DNA of 64,000 bases from an uncultured Acetatifactor sp. GTDB lineage: Bacteria; Bacillota; Clostridia; Lachnospirales; Lachnospiraceae. The DNA is taken from positions 1 to 64,000 of the forward strand of contig CAJUSI010000020.1 of assembly GCA_910589035.1 (NCBI GenBank). The letters are read 5' to 3'. Below the pieces are notes generated by a model. That model saw only the letters and a list, made by a program, of their open reading frames with translations. It ran no database searches and was not told the origin of the DNA. The translations under genes were made by a program, and so were the position numbers. Positions 9,061 to 18,494 of this stretch are shown one piece after another. How positions within the stretch are numbered: position 1 is the stretch's first letter; each line of letters begins with the position of its first letter.

Positions 9061-9648
9061 ATGAGTGAGAATGAGAATAAGATTGTAATCCCTGATCTTG
9101 AACTGCTGGAGGCAGAGCTTGAAAGGGAAAAATATAAAAAGAATTACGGACGGGTAATCAGGAGCACGGTTTTTTTCCTGATAGTGGTGGCCGCAGCAGC
9201 GGTGCTGATAGCGGTTCTGGTGCTGCCGGTGCTTCAGATTACCGGATCTTCCATGGCGGATTCCCTGCAGGATAAGGACATAGTGGTGGCACTGAACAGC
9301 TCCAGGTACACCACAGGCGACATTATCGCATTTTATTATAATAACAATATCCTGATAAAAAGGGTCATAGCCTCCGCCGGAGACTGGGTGGATATTGACG
9401 AAGAGGGAAATGTCTATGTGAACGAAGTGCTGCTGGAGGAACCCTATGTCACGGATAAAGCGCTGGGGAACTGTAATATCACCCTTCCCTACCAGGTGCC
9501 GGATGGCAGATGCTTCGTGATGGGGGATCACAGAGCTACCAGCGTAGACAGCCGGAATACGGCGGTGGGCTGCGTCAGCAACGATATGGTAATAGGAAAG
9601 ATTCTGTTTCGAGTCTGGCCCATATCAGAGATCGGCACTGTCAACTAA
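9061..9648 (+). CDS. lepB: signal peptidase I
   Basis: 195 residues. A cytoplasmic head (residues 1-30) and one TM helix (about 34-57) precede an S26 catalytic domain. The Ser nucleophile is in GSSMADSL, the general-base Lys in ILIKRVIASAGD, and the conserved VMGDHRATSVDSRN box follows. RBS GAGGGG lies 6 bases before the ATG. It sits directly upstream of two LPXTG genes that need signal-peptide removal, so it is probably the dedicated peptidase of this pilus. Confidence 0.92.
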   Translation: MSENENKIVIPDLELLEAELEREKYKKNYGRVIRSTVFFLIVVAAAAVLIAVLVLPVLQITGSSMADSLQDKDIVVALNSSRYTTGDIIAFYYNNNILIKRVIASAGDWVDIDEEGNVYVNEVLLEEPYVTDKALGNCNITLPYQVPDGRCFVMGDHRATSVDSRNTAVGCVSNDMVIGKILFRVWPISEIGTVN

Positions 9649-9681
9649 TATAATTAATATAATAAATATAATGAAGGAAAT

Positions 9682-9768
9682 ATGATGAAGAAATTCAGGT
9701 CATGGAATCCTGCCCTGGATTTAATGATGGGGATAGAACAGGGGCGAGGAAAGGAGACGGCATTATGA
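9682..9768 (+). CDS. 28-residue leader peptide overlapping the adhesin start
   Basis: ATGATGAAG follows an AAGGA RBS, and the frame encodes MMKKFRSWNPALDLMMGIEQ plus eight residues. It stops at a TGA overlapping the adhesin ATG (ATGA at 9765-9768). This geometry is typical of translational coupling. The adhesin also has its own AAGGAG inside this frame. Not homologous to anything recognised. Confidence 0.45.
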   Translation: MMKKFRSWNPALDLMMGIEQGRGKETAL

Positions 9769-12700
9769 AATATGATATTATGTCACAGACTGCAAAGCTC
9801 TTGCAGCAGTACAAGAAGAATAAACGCTGGTTGGCAGTTTTCCTGTGCCTTGCCGTCACAGTGGTGCTGGGAACATTGGCAGCCTTAAAGCTGTACGGTC
9901 AGGCTATGACGCATAAGATGAAAGTGCTGGAATGCAAATACGAGGTGCATGAGCATACGGAAGAATGCTATGACAAAGAGAAGCCGGAAGAGCTGATCTG
10001 TGTCTATGCGGATTATGTTGTTCATGTCCATAATGATGACTGCTATGATGCGGAAGGCAGGCCGGTATGTCCGCTGGAAGAGGTGGAGCCTCATGAGCAT
10101 ACGGAAGAATGCTACGAGGAAGTGAAGACCCTGGTATGCGAACTGGAGACTGCCGAGATGACAGAAGGCCAGGAAGCGGAAAATACAGAGGGTCAGAACA
10201 CAGAAACAGAAAGCGCAGAAAGCCAGGGCACAGACACGGAAGCCCCGGAAGGCCAGACCGGAGAAGCACAGAGCCAGGGGGAAAATGCGGTACAGAACAG
10301 TGAAGCCGCTCAGGAGCCTGTGAAGGGCGACCTGATCTGCACACAGGAAGAGCATGCACACGGCGAAGCTTGCTACAGCCAGATACTTACCTGCGCATCC
10401 GAGGAGCATACCCACGCGGAAGCCTGTATGGATGAGGAAGGAAATCTTACCTGTACCCTGGAAGAGCACACCCATGGAGAGAACTGCTACGGCACGGAGC
10501 TTATCTGTACGCTGGAAGAGCATGCCCACGAGGACGCCTGCTGGCAGTGGATTATTCCCGAGGAGGTAAAGGAGCCGGCTTCGGAAGCACCTGCGGAGGA
10601 AGCGGTGCCCACAGAAGAACAACCTGCAGAGGAACCGGAGGAAGAAGCCCATGTCCACACGGACGAATGCTATGTGACCGAGAAGGTTCTCAAATGCGGA
10701 AAGCTGGAGCTGCACACCCATGCAGATGCGTGCTACGGAGAGGATAGCTTTGACGAAGAAGGAAAACTGATCGAGGGAAGTCTCCCGATCTGCGGGCTGC
10801 TCCAGCTGGAGGAGCATACCCATGCCGAGGAATGCTTTAAGGTAGTGGAGCTGACGCCGGAAGAGGTGGAGGCGCTGGAAAACGGCGCAGCGCTTCATGT
10901 CCACGAAGACAGCTGCTATGACGAAGAAGGAAATCTCATCTGCGGACATGAGGCCACCCATATCCATGTGCCGGAATGCTACGACGACGCAGGAAAGGTG
11001 ATCTGCGGATTCGGCAAGGGAGCCCATGTGCACGAGGAGAGCTGCTACGACGGGGAAGGGAATCTGATCTGCGGTTACGAGACCGCCTCCCATCCTCACA
11101 CGGAGAGCTGCTATGATGCAGAAGGCAATCTGCAGTGCGGCTATGAGACGGCCACCCATGTCCATGAGGAGAGCTGCTACGATGAAGAAGGCAAGGTAAT
11201 CTGCGGTTATGCGGCGGCGTCCCATGTGCACAGCAGGGAATGCTATGATGAAGAAGGCAGTCTGATCTGTGGCTACGAGACTGCGAAGCATGTACATGGG
11301 GAGAGCTGCTACGACGAGGAAGGGAATCTGATCTGCGGCTATAATGAGGAAGGAATTGCCGCATCGGCTCTTTACTGTAACGAAAGCATCCACAGCCATA
11401 CCGAGGACTGCCGTGATGCGGAAGGAAACCTGATCTGCGGGAAAGCGGAGTTCGCGGTTCATACCCACACGGATGACTGCTACAATGCAGACGGAAAGAA
11501 GATCTGTCCGCTGCCTGAGAAGGAAGTACATGTCCATGGCGAAGAGTGCTATCAGGAGGGAGCGGCAGCGGGAGAAGCACAGCCTGCCTGCGGCAGGGAG
11601 GAAATACAGCTCCATACCCATACGGAAGAGTGCTGTGATGAAAACGGAGTGCTGGTCTGCGGCAAACAGGAGATATTGGAGCATTTCCACAGCGATGCCT
11701 GCAGGGTATCCGCTCTGCCCCTTACCAGGACCTTCGAGAGCGAAAGCTTTATTGTCACAGCCGTCTACGCACAGGACGCCAATATTCCGGCGGAAGCGGA
11801 ACTGATCGCGGAGCAGATTACCGAGGAGAGTGACAGTGAGCATTACGCTCAGCGCCAGGCGGATTATCAAGAAGTCCTCGGGGACGACAATGCTACCATG
11901 CGGGCCCTGCTGAAGATCGGCTTCTATGTAAAAGACGAAAACGGAGAGTTCACAAAGGAAGTGGAGCCGGAGAGCCCGGTTACCCTTACCATCCAGTTCC
12001 TTAACGAGAACGGACTGGCGGAAGGCAGGCCCGTCACGGTCATCCACTTTGCGGATGAAGGCGCGGAAGTGCTGGAAGGCAGTGAGGTGCAGGACGGCAG
12101 CACTACTTTTGAGATGGATAGTTTCTCGGAGATCGCGGTCGGGGACGGCGTGAAGAACGTGAGGGTTCCGATTAACGAAGAATTGAAGTATGAGACGGAT
12201 GAATTCGAAGTCACATTCCATATAGAAGGTGAAGTAAGCGTACCCGTTGGCAGTAGGGCAAATCAAGATGAAAATAATGATGCGCAGTCAATAGACAGTG
12301 GAAGTGGAATTACTGAGAAGAATCAAAATAATGCATCACATGGGGAAGGAGAAAATTCTACTGAGATAAATAATGAAGAAAGGCCATTTTCTGTAGAAAA
12401 TGAAAATGCTTTTATCATCCCGATAGAAGGTCAAAACTTAGAAAAAAACCTGGAGTTTAAGGTGGTATCTTTGGAGGAAGATTCTGAGGAATATGCAAAT
12501 GCAGTGGTTGGTGCGGAGAACATAAGTGAGGCGGATGAGATTTTATTACTGAATGTTCTTTCTTATTCGTTAGAGTATGATGCTGTGAGGCTGGATTTGT
12601 CAGACTGTACAGTAACCATAGAGATTGCACCCACACAGATGTTAGTTGATTATACGGAGGAAGTAGGCAGTATTGCTACTTTAGAACTTGATGAACAGTT

Positions 12701-15017
12701 GCTCCAAGAGGATTTGCAGCCGGAAGTTGTGATTACAGCATTGAAAGGGCAATCAGAAGGCGCAACATCTGAGATTATGGATGCCATGGTTATAAATAGT
12801 GATACAGCGAATGAGACAATTTCTTTCGTGCAGGAATCAGAAGAAAATAATGTTGTTGCTGTTGCTGTGACAATGAGCCAGGCGAATCCTCCTTTTCATG
12901 TAGAATACTGGGCTTATCTTGACAGGACAGTGATAGGAGGAGTAAGACGGAAGGATGGTTCAAAAGGAGAAGTTCCAACCAATGCTAGGAAAGAACTTGA
13001 TGTGATTGACACTGATGGAAAGGGCGTACCAAAAAATGGAAAAGAGTTGGCCACAACAAAAATTTTTCTGGATGCAGCAGGCAATGTCATTTCCGAAGAA
13101 AATCTGACACAGGTATATTCAAAAAGAGATTATGAATATATTTTGGCTCCCAATTTGACATATTTTGATGCTTTGCTGGAAAATGAAAGTTATATTTTGA
13201 AAGAAGTCTGGACATTGGATCATGACCATGATAAGGATGCATGTTATGAAAAGGGTGACTTAATATGTGATAAAGCTCATGAGCATGAGTGGGGATGTTA
13301 TAAACAAACATTGAAATGTTCATATGCAAATCCGTCTGCTATTCCAGATGAGCAGTGGAAGAAATCTCCTTATTGGTTTTGCCCAGAGAGCCATGAGCAT
13401 AATGATAAATGTGCACATTTGCGATTTACCAATAGGAGAGAAACAGCAGAAGGTGAAAGCGGCAACGAATATATTTTAATTTCTTGGGATAAGGCAATCA
13501 GACTAATATATGATACAACAGACAAAGAGGGGAATCTTTCTTCTATTTTCTATGATTATGATATCAGTAACGGCGGCATTAGGACGGATGGTACTGCAAA
13601 GATAATTGAGACCAGGTCTGAAGGAATTAACAGTACCAAAAACTGCAATGCAAAGGTAAAATACGCTTTCGGAAATAATAATGCCGGAACAAACTATGGT
13701 ACGATAAAGTGGAACGGAAACGAGTTAAATAAGTTTAATAGTACAGGAAAGGGGTATAAAGGCTGTACATTTGAACTGGTTTCCGGGACAGATGGAAATA
13801 AGAATGTTGTTTTCAGGGTAGACGCACCAGTTGTTTTTGGAGAGGGCGACTCAGCTAAACAAATCGGAAAGACTATTTTTACTCAGTATGGTCTTGATTT
13901 TAACCAGTCCGGAGATACTTATACTTTGACTGGAGTAAGCAAAAACAAAGGCAGTACAACTGTAACAGGGAATTTAGACAAGTTCATTAATACTACAGGG
14001 GATATTTGGAGTAATAACTTTTGGCCTATGGATGATGCGGCTTCATGGGGGGCAAAAGGACATGATATGAAGTTCGGAAATAGAGCAAACAAAGATAACC
14101 TGAGGTATGAACCGGGTAGCACTAAGTATCTTGCTCTTCCGGTTAGTGATGATGGACTTGACCATAACAGTTACTTTGGTATGCATTTTGCGGTTACATT
14201 TGAACTGACAGAAGAATATGTTGGCCCGTTGGAATACCTTTTCTTTGGTGATGATGATATGTGGGTGTTCCTAGATGATAATACGTTGGTTTGTGATATT
14301 GGCGGTGTACATTCTTCTGTAGGCGAGTATGTTAACTTGTGGGATTATCTGGAAAAAGGTAGTTCTGGTAAGCACACATTAAAGTTCTTTTACACAGAGC
14401 GAGGCGCTTCCGGCTCCAGTTGCTGGATGCAATTCACATTGCCGTCTGTAACGGGATTTGAACCATCTCAGGGTTATGGCGAACTGAAAATCGAAAAAAC
14501 TGCAGAGAATTTTGAGGCAGGTAAAGATTTTTCATTTGATATCAAATTCTCTGATGCAGATGGAAACGAGCTCCGAAATGACTATGCTTATACAAAGTAT
14601 CAAAAAACGATTGAGATAGTTGATGGTAAGGAAGTGGAAGGGAGCAAGGTTGTTGAAAATGATATTATCATTTGGAACGGCGGTCATTTTACTTTAAAGG
14701 ACAATGAGTATATTGTCATTACTTTTCTGCCAATTGGTACAAAGTATACAGTTACAGAGGTTGACAGCGGTAATTGCTACACTGATATAATAGTAGATGG
14801 TACGAAAAAAGAAAATCTGACAACTGATAAGACTGCAGAAGGGTCAATTAGCAGTGAAAGCCAGGGTAAAGTTTTTTATCGAAATTATCGAGCATATGCA
14901 CTACCAGAAACCGGCGGCTCCGGTACAGAAGTCCTATATACAATAGCAGGCGTTATCGTCTTACTTGGCGGCGCAGGCTTTCTGTATAAAAGAAAATTCA
15001 GAGAAAGGAGGGCTTGA
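9765..15017 (+). CDS. giant LPXTG pilus adhesin with His/Cys repeats and fibro-slime domain
   Basis: 1750 residues. The start MKYDIMSQTAKLLQQYKK has AAGGAG 8 bases upstream. A TM/signal segment at about 23-42 is followed to about residue 650 by 22 modules of pattern H-x-H-x3-C, mostly with CY and a second Cys about 9-10 residues on (for example HVHEESCYDEEGNLICGY). Three more such modules lie near 1150-1220. These look like metal (zinc) ligands, but that is inference. A later segment (GPLEYLFFGDDDMWVFLDDN, CDIGGVHSSVGEYVNLWDYL) is a fibro-slime/PA14-like lectin fold, then a Cna-B-like domain, then LPETGG, TM and a basic tail for sortase. Base composition shifts to AT-rich at about 12230, with no frame break. 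Likely the tip or major adhesin of the pilus made with the downstream backbone and sortase. Confidence 0.88.
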   Translation: MKYDIMSQTAKLLQQYKKNKRWLAVFLCLAVTVVLGTLAALKLYGQAMTHKMKVLECKYEVHEHTEECYDKEKPEELICVYADYVVHVHNDDCYDAEGRPVCPLEEVEPHEHTEECYEEVKTLVCELETAEMTEGQEAENTEGQNTETESAESQGTDTEAPEGQTGEAQSQGENAVQNSEAAQEPVKGDLICTQEEHAHGEACYSQILTCASEEHTHAEACMDEEGNLTCTLEEHTHGENCYGTELICTLEEHAHEDACWQWIIPEEVKEPASEAPAEEAVPTEEQPAEEPEEEAHVHTDECYVTEKVLKCGKLELHTHADACYGEDSFDEEGKLIEGSLPICGLLQLEEHTHAEECFKVVELTPEEVEALENGAALHVHEDSCYDEEGNLICGHEATHIHVPECYDDAGKVICGFGKGAHVHEESCYDGEGNLICGYETASHPHTESCYDAEGNLQCGYETATHVHEESCYDEEGKVICGYAAASHVHSRECYDEEGSLICGYETAKHVHGESCYDEEGNLICGYNEEGIAASALYCNESIHSHTEDCRDAEGNLICGKAEFAVHTHTDDCYNADGKKICPLPEKEVHVHGEECYQEGAAAGEAQPACGREEIQLHTHTEECCDENGVLVCGKQEILEHFHSDACRVSALPLTRTFESESFIVTAVYAQDANIPAEAELIAEQITEESDSEHYAQRQADYQEVLGDDNATMRALLKIGFYVKDENGEFTKEVEPESPVTLTIQFLNENGLAEGRPVTVIHFADEGAEVLEGSEVQDGSTTFEMDSFSEIAVGDGVKNVRVPINEELKYETDEFEVTFHIEGEVSVPVGSRANQDENNDAQSIDSGSGITEKNQNNASHGEGENSTEINNEERPFSVENENAFIIPIEGQNLEKNLEFKVVSLEEDSEEYANAVVGAENISEADEILLLNVLSYSLEYDAVRLDLSDCTVTIEIAPTQMLVDYTEEVGSIATLELDEQLLQEDLQPEVVITALKGQSEGATSEIMDAMVINSDTANETISFVQESEENNVVAVAVTMSQANPPFHVEYWAYLDRTVIGGVRRKDGSKGEVPTNARKELDVIDTDGKGVPKNGKELATTKIFLDAAGNVISEENLTQVYSKRDYEYILAPNLTYFDALLENESYILKEVWTLDHDHDKDACYEKGDLICDKAHEHEWGCYKQTLKCSYANPSAIPDEQWKKSPYWFCPESHEHNDKCAHLRFTNRRETAEGESGNEYILISWDKAIRLIYDTTDKEGNLSSIFYDYDISNGGIRTDGTAKIIETRSEGINSTKNCNAKVKYAFGNNNAGTNYGTIKWNGNELNKFNSTGKGYKGCTFELVSGTDGNKNVVFRVDAPVVFGEGDSAKQIGKTIFTQYGLDFNQSGDTYTLTGVSKNKGSTTVTGNLDKFINTTGDIWSNNFWPMDDAASWGAKGHDMKFGNRANKDNLRYEPGSTKYLALPVSDDGLDHNSYFGMHFAVTFELTEEYVGPLEYLFFGDDDMWVFLDDNTLVCDIGGVHSSVGEYVNLWDYLEKGSSGKHTLKFFYTERGASGSSCWMQFTLPSVTGFEPSQGYGELKIEKTAENFEAGKDFSFDIKFSDADGNELRNDYAYTKYQKTIEIVDGKEVEGSKVVENDIIIWNGGHFTLKDNEYIVITFLPIGTKYTVTEVDSGNCYTDIIVDGTKKENLTTDKTAEGSISSESQGKVFYRNYRAYALPETGGSGTEVLYTIAGVIVLLGGAGFLYKRKFRERRA

Positions 15018-15116
15018 AAGGATTCAATATAATCCTCCAGGATCTGAGAAAATGCGGGGAATTTCCCATGCAGCTTTAATCATGTTAGAAAATAATGAGA
15101 AAGGGAGACTAAGATT

Positions 15117-17099
15117 ATGAAACGTATGAAAAGAATTGTAAGTATTCTGTTAGCGGTAATCATGGTTCTGGGCATGAGTATGACAGTGTTCGCAAGTGAG
15201 TCCAGCGAACCGACAGGGGGGAGTAATCCTCAAACTCAAGCGCATGTAATTGAGATTACAAACACAGATCAGAATGTATCTCACTCATATGAGGCATATC
15301 AGATTTTTTCTGGTAATTTGGATGCCGAAGAGAACAAACTTTCTGATATAAAATGGGGCAATGGTGTAAATCCGGTGGAGCTGATTAGTGCACTCAAAAG
15401 TACCGATGATAAGCTTCTTGCTGATGTTAAAACTGCGGTAGCGGGTGTAAATACTGAAGATACGGATGCTGTCGCAAAGGCGGCTGAAACGGTTGCTAAG
15501 GCAATTGGAAAATTTAATTCCACTTCTGGTGAAAATGATTCCGCAGGTGCAATTGATGCCTTTGCTTCAGTTGTAGCAAATCATCTTACCACTAAAGCTG
15601 CTGATTTTGAGGAGAAAAATGGTAGTGATGGTAAGGCATATACGGCAACGGTTCAGGGAGATGGCTATTACTTTATTAAGGATACAACAAAGAGCCTTGA
15701 TGGTGAAAACGGAAGCGACTCCCTTTCCAAGTATCTTTTGAGCGTGGTAAAGAATACTACTATCGTAGCAAAAGACATTGGCTTGGTACCGGATAAAAGT
15801 ATCCTTGTAGCACAGGGGGAGGGAGAACAGTTTATACAAGTTAAAGCTGGAACTGCAGCAATCGGGGATGAAGTTACTTTCGTAGTTGATAAAATTAAGG
15901 TTCCTAATACAAAAAGATACGAAGATCATTTCGTGTTTGTGATGAATGACCAGTTGCCTGAGGGCATGACATTCATGGAAATTAAGTCCATCAAAATTGG
16001 TGATAAGACTTTGGCGAAGGATACTAACTATACAGTAACAGCTAAGACCGGCAATGGTGGTGCCTATGCGGCTTATACCAAACCTGAGTCAGCAGCGGCT
16101 GCAGTGACTGCCGAAGGCGGCCAGGCAATTAAAGTAGTTTTCAACAACTTCAAAAATTATGTTGAGACCAATAACTTAATCGGCCAAGAAATTGTCATTA
16201 CCTATACTGCAGTTGTGAATGATGATGCCGTGTACGGGGATACCGGAAATGAGAACGAAGTAGCATTTGATTTCTCTAATGACCCTAACCATGATTACGG
16301 TGGAGATGAATTCGGTGAGAATGATCCGAAGGGAACAACACCTGAAAGTAAAACAATCACATTCGTAACAGCTCTCCAGATTTTTAAATATACTAATACC
16401 GGAGCTGAAGGTAGTCAGACTAAGACGCCATTGGCAGGTGCTGAATTTGAGATTTCTGGTACTGCATACAATATCACATTGGTAACAGGTCAAAGGTATG
16501 TGCTGTCAACTGTGGATGTAGAAGAGTCTGATACAGTTGTGGTTGAAAAGGACAGCGCTGGCAACGTAATTCCATATTGGGAACTGAAGGATGGCTCTTT
16601 CACAAAAACGAATCCAAGCACTGAGGGTATGAATCTTACTCAGTATGTGGATGTCAATGTGACATATAAGTTGGTGTCGTTTACTGAGGAAGTTCAGGAA
16701 GTTGAAGAGTTAAAGGTTACTGTGGTCTCCAATAAAGACGGAATTATCAATGTCAGCGGTCTGAAGCCTGGTGAGTATACAGTAAAAGAGACGAAGGCTC
16801 CAGATGGATATAACAAAATTGATACAGAGTTTAAACTTGTTATTGATTGGGATAGAACGGCGGCATTGAATAATACGAATGAAAATGGCGGTTTTTCCCT
16901 TGGTAGTGATAGTACTAAGGGATGGAGCATGACTACGGATGGTGCCCTTTTCCAGATTGAGATTCTCAACCAGTCCGGTTCCCTCCTTCCTTCCACCGGT
17001 GGCATCGGTACTACCATCTTCTACGTAGTAGGCGGTATCCTGGTAATCGGAGCAGGCATCCTGTTGGTTGCCAAGAAACGCATGAGCGTAGGCAAGTAA
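15117..17099 (+). CDS. sortase-dependent pilin backbone (SpaH/EF0090-type)
   Basis: 660 residues. The signal peptide MKRMKRIVSILLAVIMVLGM ends near TVFAS. An N-terminal domain of SpaA/T-antigen type spans about 35-230 (SHSYEAYQIFSG, VQGDGYYFIKD), followed by an isopeptide-type D2 domain and a C-terminal Cna-B domain (PLAGAEFEIS) with the E-box-like KETKAPDGY. The sorting signal is LPSTGG, then a TM and a KKRMSVGK tail. The probable pilin lysine is in VPDKSIL (residue about 227) instead of a classic YPKN. AT-rich until about 16960, then the normal composition returns over the cell-wall anchor. Confidence 0.9.
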   Translation: MKRMKRIVSILLAVIMVLGMSMTVFASESSEPTGGSNPQTQAHVIEITNTDQNVSHSYEAYQIFSGNLDAEENKLSDIKWGNGVNPVELISALKSTDDKLLADVKTAVAGVNTEDTDAVAKAAETVAKAIGKFNSTSGENDSAGAIDAFASVVANHLTTKAADFEEKNGSDGKAYTATVQGDGYYFIKDTTKSLDGENGSDSLSKYLLSVVKNTTIVAKDIGLVPDKSILVAQGEGEQFIQVKAGTAAIGDEVTFVVDKIKVPNTKRYEDHFVFVMNDQLPEGMTFMEIKSIKIGDKTLAKDTNYTVTAKTGNGGAYAAYTKPESAAAAVTAEGGQAIKVVFNNFKNYVETNNLIGQEIVITYTAVVNDDAVYGDTGNENEVAFDFSNDPNHDYGGDEFGENDPKGTTPESKTITFVTALQIFKYTNTGAEGSQTKTPLAGAEFEISGTAYNITLVTGQRYVLSTVDVEESDTVVVEKDSAGNVIPYWELKDGSFTKTNPSTEGMNLTQYVDVNVTYKLVSFTEEVQEVEELKVTVVSNKDGIINVSGLKPGEYTVKETKAPDGYNKIDTEFKLVIDWDRTAALNNTNENGGFSLGSDSTKGWSMTTDGALFQIEILNQSGSLLPSTGGIGTTIFYVVGGILVIGAGILLVAKKRMSVGK

Positions 17100-17152
17100 A
17101 ATAAGGCATTCCGATTTTACTGAGTAAAGCAATATAATTATCTGAAGTATTT

Positions 17153-17183
17153 CCGGGGACGGACGGGTTCCGTCCCCGGTTTT
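17153..17183 (+). terminator. rho-independent terminator after the pilin gene
   Basis: An 11-bp stem (ccggggacgga / tccgtccccgg) with a five-base loop and tttt. It lies between backbone and sortase genes and could lower sortase expression relative to pilin. Confidence 0.8.
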
Positions 17184-17295
17184 GCCGCATATGCTGACAC
17201 CTTCCCGCGGTGTGCGGCGAGCAACGGAAAAGTATCCGGCCAACGTCAGCAAATGGATGGAGAGATTGCCATATTAATTCATTGTGGGGAAACCT

Positions 17296-18408
17296 ATGAA
17301 GAAAGAAAAGAAGGAGCTCGAACAGCAGGAAGAGCAAAAGTTGAAAGAGCAGGATCCGGAAAAGCTGAATCTGGAAGAACAGGATTTGGAGAGATCAAAT
17401 CTGGAAAAGCAGGATCCGGGAGAACTGGATCTGGGAGAGCAGAAACCGGAAAAACAAGACCAAGAAGAATCAGTGCAGAAAGCACAGGGTGAAGGAAAGC
17501 AGAAACCCAAGAAGGATAAAAAGAAGCGGAAAAGGAAGAGAAGAGGTCCTTCCCTGTCCACGATTATATTATTCACCATTTTGCTGGCCGGCCTGGGAAT
17601 TATGCTCTATCCATCTATCAGCGATTGGTGGAATTCCATGCATGCCACCCAGGCCATTGCGGGCTATGTGACCGCAGTGGAAGATCTGTCCTCTGAGGAA
17701 AGGGATGAGATGCTGGAGGCGGCCAGAGCTTATAATGCCAGGCTGCAAAACGGTGTGGATTATATGCTGACAGAGGAGGAGCTGGAGGAATATAAGAATC
17801 TTTTAAACATTGCCGGTACGGGAATTATGGGATATGTTCAGATATCTGCCATAGGAGTGAACCTTCCCATTTATCACAGTGTGGATGAGTCGATACTTCA
17901 GGTTGCCATAGGACATGTGCCCGGTTCTTCCCTTCCGGTGGGCGGAGAGCGGACTCATGCCGTACTGTCCGGCCATCGGGGGCTTCCCAGTGCCAGGCTT
18001 TTTACGGATCTGGATCAGATGGTGGAGGGGGATACCTTTACCATCAATATTATGGATACCACCATCACCTACATGGTGGATCAGATTCGCATCGTTTTGC
18101 CGGAGGAAGTGGACGACCTGGCCATTCAGGCCGGCCGGGATTACTGTACCTTGGTCACCTGTACCCCTTATGGGGTCAATACCCACCGGATGCTGGTCCG
18201 CGGGAAGCGCATCGAGAATATTGCAGGCGAGGTCGTGGTGGTATCGGAGGCGATGCGCATACCGAATTATGTGGTAATCCCCGCCATCGGAATTCCCATG
18301 CTCTTTATTTCGCTGTTTTCCATGCTGATTTACTACCGTGTGCGGAGACCAGCAAAGAGCAAGGCGGAAATTCTGGAAGAGCTGAAAAAGGAAAACAAAG
18401 AATCATAG
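17296..18408 (+). CDS. class C (pilin-polymerising) sortase
   Basis: 370 residues. The start at 17296 (MKKEKKELEQQ) is preferred over GTG at 17284 because GGGGA would otherwise fall inside the coding part. The N-terminal about 80 residues are an unusual Glu/Gln/Lys-rich cytoplasmic linker built of loose EEQDLERSN-like units, then a polybasic stretch and a TM (about 87-107). The catalytic domain shows ERTHAVLSGHRG (His), TLVTCTPYGVNTHR (Cys and Arg) and a second TM near 330-350, as in class C enzymes. It should join the LPXTG pilins encoded just upstream. Confidence 0.92.
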   Translation: MKKEKKELEQQEEQKLKEQDPEKLNLEEQDLERSNLEKQDPGELDLGEQKPEKQDQEESVQKAQGEGKQKPKKDKKKRKRKRRGPSLSTIILFTILLAGLGIMLYPSISDWWNSMHATQAIAGYVTAVEDLSSEERDEMLEAARAYNARLQNGVDYMLTEEELEEYKNLLNIAGTGIMGYVQISAIGVNLPIYHSVDESILQVAIGHVPGSSLPVGGERTHAVLSGHRGLPSARLFTDLDQMVEGDTFTINIMDTTITYMVDQIRIVLPEEVDDLAIQAGRDYCTLVTCTPYGVNTHRMLVRGKRIENIAGEVVVVSEAMRIPNYVVIPAIGIPMLFISLFSMLIYYRVRRPAKSKAEILEELKKENKES

Positions 18409-18418
18409 AATACGAAAC

Positions 18419-18449
18419 AAGGCGGCACGGAAAAAATCCAGCCGCCTTT
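18419..18449 (+). terminator. terminator of the pilus locus
   Basis: Stem aaggcggc / gccgccttt around a 14-base A-rich loop, 10 bases after the sortase stop. Confidence 0.7.
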
Positions 18450-18494
18450 CTCCTACACTTTTGACTCTTCGTTCATAAACGTCCTGTTCAAACC

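Noticed and set aside
9885..12266. 793-codon open frame on the minus strand
   Set aside because: It runs antisense through the His/Cys repeats; the repetitive codon pattern of the adhesin keeps the opposite frame open. No RBS or domain.
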